Origin: an unicellular cyanobacterium SU2
GTDB lineage: Bacteria > Cyanobacteriota > Cyanobacteriia > Cyanobacteriales > Microcystaceae
Reading direction: 5' to 3'
DNA: 64,000 nucleotides
Assembly: GCA_002110465.1 (NCBI GenBank)
Contig: NEED01000073.1
Location: forward strand, 186,001 to 250,000
Shown here in pieces: positions 8,737 to 20,400 of this stretch; position 1 is the first letter of the stretch, and every line of letters starts with the position of its first letter. The translations under genes and the position numbers were made by a program. A model generated the notes under the pieces. That model was not told the DNA's origin, ran no database searches, and saw only the letters and a list, made by a program, of their open reading frames with translations.

Positions 8737-9618
8737 ATGAAAATCCGAAGACGTTCTCCGAATCCTGCTTTAGATGTTGATGTTGTCCGTTATCAAGTTC
8801 CTGTTCCAGAGGCCGAACCGCGACATATCCTCGAAGAAATTGTCTGGCATAAAGAGAAAGAAGTTGATCGTCTACGAGAACGTCTCTCTCTATTAGAATT
8901 ACGCAAACGAGTCAAAGACTTACCTCCTCCCAAAGATTTTTTAGCTGCTATCACCCAAGGGAAAACCCAACCCGCGTTAATTGCAGAAGTCAAGAAAGCA
9001 TCTCCGAGTAAGGGGGTGATCCGTGAAGATTTTAATCCAGTGGCCATCGCCCAAGCTTATGCTAAGGGTGGAGCAAGTTGTCTTTCGGTGCTAACAGATG
9101 CTAAGTTTTTCCAAGGCAGTTTCGAGAATTTGGCGTTAGTACGTGAAACGGTTGATTTACCTCTACTATGCAAAGAATTTATCCTCTATCCCTATCAAAT
9201 TTACCTCGCTAGAACTAACGGGGCCGATGGAGTCTTACTGATCGCTGCTATTCTAAGTGATCGAGACTTAACCTACTTTGTGAAAATAGCTCAATCACTA
9301 GGGATAACCCCTTTGATTGAAGTTCACTCCCTAGAAGAATTAGATCGGGTCTTAGCCATCGAAGGAGTATCTCTGGTTGGCATTAACAATCGTAACTTAG
9401 AAACCTTTGAGGTAGATCTCAACACCACTAGAGCGTTATTAGCCGCTCGACAGGATAAAATTCAAGAACGAGGGATGAAAATTATTAGTGAATCAGGGTT
9501 ACATACCCGTGAAGATCTAAAATTTGTCCAACAAGCAGGGGCTGATGGGGTACTAATTGGGGAATCTTTAGTCAAACAACCTGATCCCAGTGAAGCGATC
9601 GCTCAATTGTTTTTTTAA
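8737..9618 (+). CDS. trpC: Indole-3-glycerol phosphate synthase
   Basis: Tryptophan pathway enzyme that converts carboxyphenylaminodeoxyribulose phosphate to indole-3-glycerol phosphate. The TIM-barrel motifs are [14 protein letters not shown] (catalytic Lys), [27 protein letters not shown] (catalytic Lys), [14 protein letters not shown] and [13 protein letters not shown] chose ATG 8737 ([10 protein letters not shown], 293 aa), matching cyanobacterial TrpC. The frame stays open to an ATG at 8629, but those extra 36 codons start at the end of the group II intron relic and do not resemble TrpC. Confidence 0.95.
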   Translation: MKIRRRSPNPALDVDVVRYQVPVPEAEPRHILEEIVWHKEKEVDRLRERLSLLELRKRVKDLPPPKDFLAAITQGKTQPALIAEVKKASPSKGVIREDFNPVAIAQAYAKGGASCLSVLTDAKFFQGSFENLALVRETVDLPLLCKEFILYPYQIYLARTNGADGVLLIAAILSDRDLTYFVKIAQSLGITPLIEVHSLEELDRVLAIEGVSLVGINNRNLETFEVDLNTTRALLAARQDKIQERGMKIISESGLHTREDLKFVQQAGADGVLIGESLVKQPDPSEAIAQLFF

Positions 9619-9771
9619 ACCAGTTGACTGATAGTTTGAAGGAAAAATTCGGAACAATTCCTGCGGTTTAACCTTCAAAATCGTTAGAATTGCTATAGAG
9701 TTGTCTATCTAACCTCAATCACAGCGATAAGGCTATCAGTCATCACTGATAACTAATTTACTAAAATTAAT

Positions 9772-10059
9772 ATGAAATCTCTTCCTCTTCCTTCTCTAAT
9801 CCACTACGAACTTTTACTGCAATTATTAGAACGAAAAAGCTTAAGGATTGCCTATGAACAACCAGCTTTACAAAAACAGGTTCAACAATTAATTATCACG
9901 TTACGCAAAGCCCGCGCCCAACAAAAACAACTTGAAGCGATTTGTGAGCAAATTCACATTCCTTTTGAACATTATTGGTCTCTTAATAGTATCGATAATC
10001 CCTTAAATCCTACCACTGATCAACTCACCAGTCAGGGAGTGAGTCATGAAGAAATCTGA
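9772..10059 (+). CDS. Conserved small cyanobacterial protein (possibly DUF5340)
   Basis: 95 residues, predicted mostly helical, with a conserved-looking N-terminus (LPLPSLIHYELLLQLLERKS) and a coiled helix rich in Gln, Lys and Arg (QVQQLIITLRKARAQQKQLEAICEQ). It resembles a family of short cyanobacterial proteins of unknown function that I recall as DUF5340; that name is from memory and not confirmed. No signal peptide or membrane segment is present. It stands alone between trpC and the aminotransferase. Confidence 0.7.
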   Translation: MKSLPLPSLIHYELLLQLLERKSLRIAYEQPALQKQVQQLIITLRKARAQQKQLEAICEQIHIPFEHYWSLNSIDNPLNPTTDQLTSQGVSHEEI

Positions 10060-10169
10060 ATTAAATCTTAAAAATAACCAAAGCCATCAGTTTAACTTTT
10101 TATGGTTCATGGGAATGAAGTAAACTGACTATTTGGAAGAATCGCAACCCGAACCAGGAGCCAGAATAA

Positions 10170-11318
10170 ATGGAAGATAAACATATGTTAATGATCCCAG
10201 GACCCACCCCTGTCCCCGAAAAGGTCTTGTTAGCGATGGCTAAACATCCTATTGGCCATCGCAGTAGTGATTTTAGTGAGATTATTGCAGAGATTACCGA
10301 AAATCTGAAATGGTTGCATCAAACCCAGAGTGATGTCTTGATGTTAACGGTTAGTGGAACTGGGGCGATGGAAGCAGGAATTATTAATTTTTTGAGTCCT
10401 GGCGATCGCGTGCTAGTGGGGAATAACGGAAAGTTTGGCGAACGGTGGGGAAAGATTAGTCGGGCGTTTGGATTAGAAGTGGAAGAAATTACTGCTGAAT
10501 GGGGAAAAGCCCTTGATCCTGAAGCCTTTCGAGAAAAATTAGCAGCTGATAATCAAAAAAGCATTAAGGCAGTGATTATCACTCACTCAGAAACCTCCAC
10601 AGGGGTACTCAATGACTTAGAAACCATCAATAAATACGTCAAAGATCACGGAGAAGCTTTGATTATTGTCGATGCTGTTACCAGTTTAGGGGCGTTCAAT
10701 GTTCCCGTTGATGACTGGGGGTTAGATGTGGTGGGTTCAGGAGCTCAAAAAGGCTATATGATTCCCCCAGGATTAGGATTTGTCTCAGTGAGTGCCAAAG
10801 CTTGGAAAGCTTATGAAACCGCAACAATTCCTAAGTTTTATTTAGATTTAGGGGCATATAAGAAAGCAACGGATAAAAATAGCTCCCCCTTTACCCCTCC
10901 TGTTAACCTAATGTATGGGTTACAGATGGCATTACAAATGATGAAAGCCGAAGGCTTAGAAGGAATGTTTAGCCGTCATCGTCGTCTAACTGAAGCCACT
11001 CGTGCAGGGGTGAAAGCGTTAGGGTTACCTTTGTTAGCGGCTGATGAAGTGACGAGTACCGCCGTAACTGCCGTAATGCCAACAGGAGTTGAGGCTGAGG
11101 CCATTCGGTCAACCATGAAAAAGCATTTTGATATTGCTTTAGCCGGGGGACAAGATCACCTCAAAGGGAAAATCTTCCGCATCGGTCATTTGGGGTTCGT
11201 TAGCGATCGCGATGTCTTAACGGCGATCGCGGCTTTAGAATCTACCTTAATCACCCTTGGTTATCAAGGAGCAACTCCAGGGGCAGGAATTGCCGCTTCT
11301 TCTAAGATTTTGGGGTAA
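10170..11318 (+). CDS. Class-V aminotransferase (alanine/serine-glyoxylate type)
   Basis: PLP-dependent transaminase of 382 residues. It has the family opening LMIPGPTPVPEKVLLAM, the GHRSSDF loop, the phosphate-binding VSGTGAMEA, the cofactor Asp in IIVDAVTSLGA and the PLP lysine in GSGAQKGYMIPPGLGFV. Close relatives act on glyoxylate in photorespiration and in cyanobacteria were long mislabelled soluble hydrogenase small subunit. The substrate pair (Ser, Ala or Asp with glyoxylate) is not fixed by sequence. An Ala/Gly-rich tail ends the protein. Confidence 0.9.
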   Translation: MEDKHMLMIPGPTPVPEKVLLAMAKHPIGHRSSDFSEIIAEITENLKWLHQTQSDVLMLTVSGTGAMEAGIINFLSPGDRVLVGNNGKFGERWGKISRAFGLEVEEITAEWGKALDPEAFREKLAADNQKSIKAVIITHSETSTGVLNDLETINKYVKDHGEALIIVDAVTSLGAFNVPVDDWGLDVVGSGAQKGYMIPPGLGFVSVSAKAWKAYETATIPKFYLDLGAYKKATDKNSSPFTPPVNLMYGLQMALQMMKAEGLEGMFSRHRRLTEATRAGVKALGLPLLAADEVTSTAVTAVMPTGVEAEAIRSTMKKHFDIALAGGQDHLKGKIFRIGHLGFVSDRDVLTAIAALESTLITLGYQGATPGAGIAASSKILG

Positions 11319-11336
11319 TTAATGATAGAAGCTAAG

Positions 11337-11357
11337 ATCCCCCGAAAAAAGGGGGAT
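11337..11357. terminator. GC hairpin between convergent genes
   Basis: ATCCCCC pairs with GGGGGAT around a GAAAAAA loop, followed by TTTATTG. It lies 18 bases after the aminotransferase stop and 112 bases beyond the end of the giant gene coming from the other side. It could end transcription from either side. The weak T-run also allows that it is just one of the CCCCC/GGGGG dispersed repeats common in cyanobacteria. Confidence 0.5.
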
Positions 11358-11468
11358 TTATTGCATATTTTGACTAAAACCCACACCCCACACCTAGTCT
11401 ACACCTTAACCTTGTTGTCACCCCGTCAGCCAAATTGTTCCCCATTTTCGCCTACAAGAGCGATCGCA

Positions 11469-14400
11469 CTAAAAGTCCGTACCCGAAAAAGTTAATCTAC
11501 CATCGTATACACCGGTAAGTGCCCAAACCCATCCTCCTGGAGGCGTATTGGGATCATTTGGATTGGCACGCGTAAACGTCCAGTTATTTAGAGGATAAGT
11601 TACAACTTTGACATAATCATAGAACAATGATGCTGCTATAGTAGCTGGAGCACCATATCTCGCTGAATAATATCTGCCAACGAAATAATACTCTACATCC
11701 CTAGCAATCAACCATTCTTCACTACCAACTTGTGTTTGACCTCGCATATTTTCAGCTTCTTGGCGAGCTCTCCATAAATAAGCCAATTCATTATGCATAT
11801 TAGGCATGGATCTGATAACTTCTCCCAATCCATCATCTATGGTGATTTCTCTTGTTTCCTCAGTGGTTTTAATCCTTGTCATTATTTCATCAATTCTTTG
11901 TCCTACTGATGGTATGTTTTTAGAGTTATTGAACAGATATACAGCAGTAAATCCTCCTAAAGCAATAGTAGCTAATGTTGCCACAACACCGAAAGCAACC
12001 GCTAGACCGCTTAAAGTAACGTTTCCACTTGGATCAATATTATTGACTGGATTAGCATTACCATAAAGATATTTATGCAATGTAACTGGATTTTGAACAA
12101 ATCCCTCAAACGAATCCCGACTAACAAACCGTCCTGTATTAACATCTAAATATCTTGCTCTCAAATAATCCAAACCTAAATTAGAATCCCGTTGCTCACC
12201 CGCAAACAAATAAGAATTCTCAGTATCACCAATCTTAGTTAAAACTTGACCAAAGGCATCATAAATATAATTATCAGTCAGTAAACCATTTTCATCACTC
12301 AATGCTCTGGTACTACCCAACCCATCAACATGATAAAAAGATTTTTCATCATTACGTTCTTGGGAAATTAAATCATGACCATGAACATAAGACACCTTAA
12401 TAATGCCTCCTGGAGTATATTCTTCCAATACCTGACCATAAGGACGATTAACATCAACTAAGAAGCGAGTTTTTTCCCCATTAACCGTTTGAGCAACCCG
12501 AATCCCATCTGCATCATACTCATTGGTAACATCAACGGTTCCATCACCATCCGTATCTGCACCTCCCAGTCGATTTTCCGCATTCCATTCATAAGTAACC
12601 GTTACCCCGTTGGTAGATTTACTAACCGTATTGCCATTATTGTCATAACTGTAAGTAGTAACAACTCCATCGGTTGTTTCAGTCAACAAGCGATCATTAT
12701 TATCGTAAGTGTAGAGCGTTGTCCCTTCCCCAGAATCAAACCGACTGAGACGATTTCCGACCGCATCATAAGTATATTCAATGGTACGAGTTGCGTCTGT
12801 CCCACCAACATCAAAGATTTCTTCTTTTGTTAGGCGATCAAGGTCATCATAATAATATTTAACAAGGCGACCATCCTGTTCCGTAACTTGGGTGCGGTGT
12901 CCTTCTGCATCAAGTTCATAGCGAAAACTGCTAATAATCTCGCCATTAATATCTGTGGTAGCAATATAAGTTAAACGATTGAGAGTATCATATTCACGGG
13001 TTTCAACTGTTCCGTTGGGGAATTCCGTGCGAATAAGGTTGCTATTATCGTTGTAAAAATAAGTCGTAACCCCACCATTAGTATCAATAACCGTCTCCAA
13101 ACGATTTAACTCATCAAAAGTATAATTGGTTGTGCCAGAAGGAATCTCTACAGAGGTGCGATTTCCAGCTAAATCGTAACTATAAGCGATCGCCGTCCCA
13201 TCGGGATCAATACGCTCAATTAAGCGGTTTTGAGCATCATATTCATAGATAGTGGTTCCCCGTTCATCAACGACGGTTTCTCTTTGGCTATCGAGGGTAT
13301 AAGTATAGATGGTACGGCTACCATCAGGAAAATTCTCCGCAATTAAGCGATTACGCTCATCATATTCATAAGTGATAATATCGCCATTAAAGTCAGTTGT
13401 ACGAATAACATTTCCGATAGCATTATATTCAGTAGTTGATCCCTGACCGTCGGGTAATACGGTTGCAACACGCCGACCTAAACCATCATATTCCAACCGA
13501 GTAATATTACCATTAGCATCTTTTTGAAGAACTAAATTTCCTTGCTCATCATAACCATATTCCGTTCTTTGATCTAAAGTATCAATAACCGCCGTTAACC
13601 TGCCTAAAGCATCGTATTCATAACGAGTTATTTCACCATCTTGATCGGTACGAGCAGTTAAACGACCCGTTTCATCAAATTCAGAACCAATAGTAGTGCC
13701 ATCAGCAAATTCTTGTCCAATGAGACGACCTAAATCATCGTAGAAGGATTGTGTGACATTTCCCAGAGCATCAGTTTGAGCAATTTGACGACCTGCCGCA
13801 TCATAGCTATTAGTAAATCTGGGGTTATCATCTAACGTATCAGGAGTATCATCTGGTAGAATCGTCGCTATTTGACGGCCAGCCTCATCATAAAGATATT
13901 CAGTTCGGTTACCGCGCTCATCAATTTCAGCAATAACTCGACCGGCTAAGTCATATTCTGTGCGAGTACGCGGATTATCTGAGTCATCATTGGATGTGTC
14001 ATCGGGATAGATCATCTCAATAACGCGACCCAGACTATCGTAGGTCATCTGAGTTTTACGACCCAACTCATCAATTTCAGCAATAACTCGTCCGGCTGCA
14101 TCGTATTCAGTGCGAGTGCGAGGATTATCAGAATCATCCTCTGGTGTGCTATCAGGATAGATGGTTTCGATTAATTCCCCTCGGTCATTGTAAACATATT
14201 TCGTGGAACGACCCAGAGGATCAATAGTTTCAATGCGGTTTCCAACTGCATCGTATATAGTTTCGGTAACACCCCCTTCAGGATCGGTCACTTTTATCAG
14301 TCGTCCTTCTGAATCATATTCAGTGGTCGTAACCAGAGTAATTAAGCCTTCGGGAGTGGTTAACGTCTGAGTTTGGGTGATTTGATTGCCATTAGCATCA

Positions 14401-17400
14401 TAAGTGAAAGTCGTAACATGGCCTTCTGCATCGACTTGACGAGTAATATTACCGAGGCTATCGTACTCAAATTGTTGTACTCCTGCAGCATCTCCAAAGG
14501 AAGTTAAATTACCACTGCCATCATAAGTAAAGGTAGTAGGACCGTTTGCTTGACCAGAAATAGAGGTTAAATTCCCGTTGCGATCATAAATATTGGTGTT
14601 CGTATTCCCCAACGGATCTATGGTGGTTAAGATATCCCCAAAGGAATTATAAGTGTAACGAGTGACATTCCCCAGAGGATCGGTTTCGGTGAGAATATTA
14701 GCACGATTATCATAAGTCAAGGTGGTTGTATTCCCTAACGCATCGGTTTCAGTGAGCAGATTATTCTGCTCATCATAGGTGCGAGTAATGACTCCACCCC
14801 TTGCATCAATTTCGGTAACAACATTTCCCCTGGTATCGTATTCGTAAATGGTTTCGTTACCTAACTGATCCTTAACGGTTTGAACAAAATTATCAGGATC
14901 ATGAATTAATTCAACAGCTTGATCATCAGCATCAATAATCTTAACCAGACGACCCGTTTCATCATACTCACTTCTGGCACCGGTACGACCTAAAGGATCA
15001 ATGACTTCTTCTAAATAATGTTCAAAGACATCATCGTAAACAAAACGGGTAACATTCCCTTCTCGATCAGTTACGGTAGTTAAATCCCCATTATCATCAT
15101 AGCCGTATTCAATACGATTGCCATTGGGATCAATAACGGCTGTAATTCTCCTTTGAGCATCTCGTTCAAAAGTAATTTCTTGTCCTGTCGAACTAAAGAC
15201 ACCCCCATCCGTAAAGGTTAATTGATTGCCATTTCTGTCTCTGATGGTTCTGGTATCTCCCGTATTCCCGTCAATCTCGTAGATGATACCTTCTTTCGTG
15301 GTTAAGGTAAAGGTTCCACCAAAAGCTGGATTAATAGGATTGTAACCTAAACTAGAGGCAAATCCGAGGTATTCTCCCGTATTCGTTCTCGATAAATCAA
15401 AATTCTGTACGGTTAATTCACTGGTTACTCCAGCATCAGCCACAAATTTCGGTTGCCAAATTCCTAAAAAGCCACCTCTTAATCCTGGTGCGGGTTGGGG
15501 TTGGAAGGTAAAGCCTTCTCGTTGTCCCCCAGGAAGGGTAACATAAACTTTTGCACCATCAAAGAAGGGATTGTAAATTAAGGAATCTTCAAATCCGGTT
15601 TCGGGGACACTGGTACGCAAATCAGTATCCCGTAATTCCATACGCCAACCATAGCCAAAATCATCAATATTCTGGGCATTGTGACTATTGTAGGTGCGAG
15701 TCAAAATAATAGGAATACCGGTGACGGGAACGGTTAAATCCGTAAAGGAAAGTTGGTAGTTACCGATTTTGAGTTCTTCAGCTACACTAACGTTAATTTG
15801 CTCTACGGATTGATTCCCCCCTGCATCTTCTGCGACCAAACGTAAAATATAACTATCGTTAAGTAAGGTTGAGGGATCAAATTCTCCTAATACATCATCG
15901 GTAACGGAATTACTTCCTCTGGCAATTTCGGTGAAGTTGCTACTACCAATGGGAGCAATTTCTAAACGGTAGGCAGTCAGATTATTATCAATTACACTTC
16001 CAATAATATCGGTGGGAGCCGTAATTACATCACCATTTTCTAGATTATTAATACTGACTTGAGGAGCATTAGTATCTGAAGAATCAATCCCCAAGATAGT
16101 TTCATTAACAGTTGTTGTATTCCCTGCGATATCGGTTGCACTGGCCACCAATTCTACTGCACCTATTTGTTCAATCGTTAACTGAGTTTGTCCATTTCCA
16201 TTTAAACTGGTAGCTACACCATCAACGAAGAAGACAAGGTTATCAATGCTCGTATTATCTACAGCATTAACTGTGATAGTGACTGTTTCACCCACATCTA
16301 CCTGATTAGCATCGGTAACAATGGACACTTGCGGTGCTTGGGTATCATTAACCACATTAAAGCTAAAGTTTTGACCACTTATTCCACCATAAGGATCGCT
16401 AACTCTCAACCTGACGTTGATGATACCTGCATCTGTAGGAGTCGTTAACCAACGCAAACGACCCAAATTATCTATACTCATACCATTGGGGGCTTGTTCA
16501 AGAGTATAGGTTAAAGAATCCCCATCAGGATCAGTTGCTATCACGTCATATTGATAGGTTTCTCCCGCTATGACCACTGAAGGGGAACGAGAGGTAACAA
16601 TAGGTGCTTGGTTATTGCCAATACTGAGAATTTGGAAACGTTGTTGACCAGTTGCCCCAAGGGGATCGACTATTTCTACTGTAATATCACTTAAACCTGC
16701 TTGACTACGAGTAGGAGTCCATTGAATTAACCCTGTATTGGGGTTGATCGTCATGCCATTGGGATTTTCTATTAGTCTAAAGGTTAAGTTTTCACCTTCG
16801 GGATCTACCCCAGTGACTTGGTAAGTATAAAGTTGGTCTACTAAGGTATTAACCGATGGGGTCGAGGTAATAAATGGTGACTGGTTAGAGGGATTATCGA
16901 GGACAAAAATCCCGTAGTTTTGGGAAGCGATCGCCCCTCGGCCATCATCTACAAGTACCGTTACCGATTGTAAACCTAGTTGAGAAGAGTTTGGCCTCCA
17001 GAGAATCTCTCCCGTCAAAGAATCTATGGTCATTCCCACCGGAGGGGTATCGAGACGATAAGTTAGAGGATTATTTTCTGGATCAGTGGCTAATACTTGA
17101 TATTGATAGGTTGCCCCAACTGCAGCAGTGGTTTCTGGGATAGAAGTTACCGTAGGAGGGAGATTGCTACCAATTACCTCTAAAGTATAGGTTTGTTGTG
17201 CATTGAATCCTAACGGATCACTAACATTAACAGTTATTTCATGGCTACCTAGTTGGAAAGATTGGGGTTGCCAGCTAATTACTCCCGTTTCTTCTTCTAT
17301 TACCATCCCTTCGGGAGAGTTTTCTAAATTCCAGATTAAATAATCTCCATCAGGATCAGTTCCTAAGACTTGGTATTGATATAGTTGATCAATATTGGCT

Positions 17401-20400
17401 AGTGTAAGAGGGGCTGAGGTGATCGTGGGAGTTTGATTACTGAAGTTATTTTGGACTTTAAGGGTAAATGACTGGTTTTGTTCCCCTCCTTGACCATCAT
17501 TGACCGCTACAACCACTTGATGGTCTCCGATTTGTGTTGCAGTAGGAGTCCAGATGATTCGTTGCTCATTATCAAGACTCATGCCATCGGGAGCAGTAAT
17601 TAGGCTAAATTCTAGGGGATCTCCATCAAGATCAGTCGCAATGGGTTGATAAATATAAAGCGTTTCTACTCTTGCTTGAGTTCTGGGAGTAGAAGTAATG
17701 GTGGGAATTCGGTTAGGAAGGGTTTCTACTACCCTTAAATTAAGAATCTGTTGACTACTGCCACCTTGGCCATCACTGGCGATAATCGTAATCTTTTGTT
17801 CTCCTAATTGATTATTATTGGGTCGCCAAGTTAATAATCCTGTCTCACTATCAATATTGACCCCAGATAAGCTAGAACTCCCTAAACTGTAGCTAACCTC
17901 ATCCCCATCTGGATCAATGGCACTCCCTTGGTAAGTAAAAGGTTTATTAATCTGAGGGGTAGCATCTTGGGGGGGAATGGAGGTAAAAATAGGGACAGCG
18001 TTATTGGCTACGATTACTTCTAAGGTAAAACTTTGTAACTCTAATCCACCAAAATCATCTTTAACTCTTAAGACAATTTCATGAGAACCAATTTGACTAG
18101 CTTGCGGTTCCCAAATAATTAATCCGGTTTCCCTGTCTATCGTCATTCCTTCGGGTTTTAGGGGTAGATCTATGGTAATGCGATCGCCGTTACCATCAGT
18201 GGCTATGACTTGATACTGATAAATTTCCCCTAAATTAACTTGAGTAACTGGGTTACTGTTAATCACTGGGACTTGATTATCAAAATCAGGGGTTACTTCT
18301 AAGGTAAGAGTTTGGGTTGCTTCTCCCCCACGACCATCTAACACTAATATTTCTACCGTTTGTTCTCCTAGCTGCCTTCTAGTTGGCGTGTAAGTAATTA
18401 ACCCAGTTTGGCGATTAATTTCCATTCCTTCAGGAGCTTGATTAAGGTAATAGGAGAGAATGTCACCGTCAGGATCTGTCCCTTCTACTTGATAGTTATA
18501 TTCTCGCAAGATTGCTGCATTGGTACTAGGAGCAATAGAAGTAATGGTGGGATCTTGGTTGGGTTCTCCGACAGTAACGGTAACGAGGTAATCTTGAGTG
18601 GCAATTCCCCCTCTGCCATCATCAGCTTGAATGGTAAATTGATAATCTCCTCCTTGTTCGGGTTTCCAATCAATTGCTCCTGTTTCTGAGTTAATGGTTG
18701 CGCCATTGGGAGCATTAATTAAACTGTAGGTTAGAGAATCTTCATCGGGATCGACGGCTTGAGCTAGGTAGAGATAGTCATTATTAATGGTGACAGGAAT
18801 TGAACCAAGAATAGTACCGGTTTGAGGACGCACAAAGAGTAAATCAAAGCTTCTAGTAAGACCATCCCCTGTAAATTCTGCCTCAAACTGAGCAACTTCT
18901 CCTCCTGCTACCCCCGAAACTATTCCTGTCAGGTTATTAAATTCTACGGTGGGATCTGAAGAAATTACGGTTAATTCTAACTGTTCTAGAATTTCCCTGG
19001 CTTTAATATCAACAAACGCTTTAGTAAAGGATGTCGCCGTATTGCCCCCTTCTCGTAGTTGATTGATATCCCAAGCAGCCCCCTGAGTCGCTAAGGATAA
19101 ATCTATATAGTCTGATTTGGTGGTTCCATCACCGCTAGCTAAAACAAGAGGTATTGTCGTGTAATCTCCATTCCCATCTGCAAGATAAGCGTTACCCTCT
19201 GCATCGGTTCCTAGGGTAATTTGGTCATCTTCTCCGATAAACCTACCACTAATCACACTATTTAGTAAGGCGCGACGTTCCTCTAAATCTGTCAGAATGG
19301 TGCTAAAGGTTAGTTGTTCATCTAAAATATCACGATCTTCATCAGTCACTAAGATCAAGTTAACCGCAGCATCATCTCTAAACGGTAAAGTGCTTAAAGC
19401 TTCATCAATACCATCATAACCATCTTCAAACCCTCCTGTTAGTTCTAACACTTCGGTCAAAGTCGCCAATTCAGACGCTGTTCCGAATAAAGATTGCTCA
19501 GTTAGATTAAATAGTAATTCTTGACCGATTGTTCCTTCTATGCGGTAAATTTTGACTTCTTCAGAAGGTTCTAAGGTATCTGATAGGGTAGTGTTGGGAG
19601 TAATAAGAGGGGTATTAGCTAAATCATGAACTTGGAAACTATATTCTTCAATATTGTCAAAACTAGCATCAACAATAAAACGATAAGTTCCTGTTTCAGT
19701 CAAGGAGAATGGACCAATATCTCTAGAAGTTTGGTGATTACTGAGAAGAGACTGACCGCTAGGAGAAATTAGTTGAGTTCTGATATTACTAGAACTATCT
19801 AAGAGAGCATCATAATAAATTTGTTGACCAATAGTTCCTGAAAAAATATATTCATCTTGTTCTCCGAGTTTAGCAATACTGTTATTAATGGGTTGATCTA
19901 AGATTAAGTTGATAGTGTTCGTAGAAGCATCAACCAGACTAAAGTTATAGTTGATTGGACTATCACTATTACCTTGTATAGCTAAAATATAATTCCCACC
20001 ACCATTTAAAATAAACTCTTTATCTCCATTGAGAAATCCATTAGCGACCCTTTGATTAGAGCTATTATAAATCTCCCAATTACCACTATCTGACCCTAAG
20101 TCATCAAAGTAGAGACGTTGTCCTTGGTTCAGGGTAAATTTATAAAGCTGGGTACTATTTCCTGGGGTTAAACTGTCTTCTTGGGGGCTATCTAAACTCA
20201 GGTTATTCCCATTATTCATATCTAGTAGTTGAAAGCGATAATCTCCGATACTCTCACTACTTCCATCAATAACTAAACGATAGGTTCCTGTTTCTTCTAC
20301 GGTAATTAGATCGGTGTCTCTATTAATTGCTGTATTAAATAGACTCACTCCACTGGGCGTAAATAGTTGAGCATTTATTCCGCTAATATTAGTTAATGAG

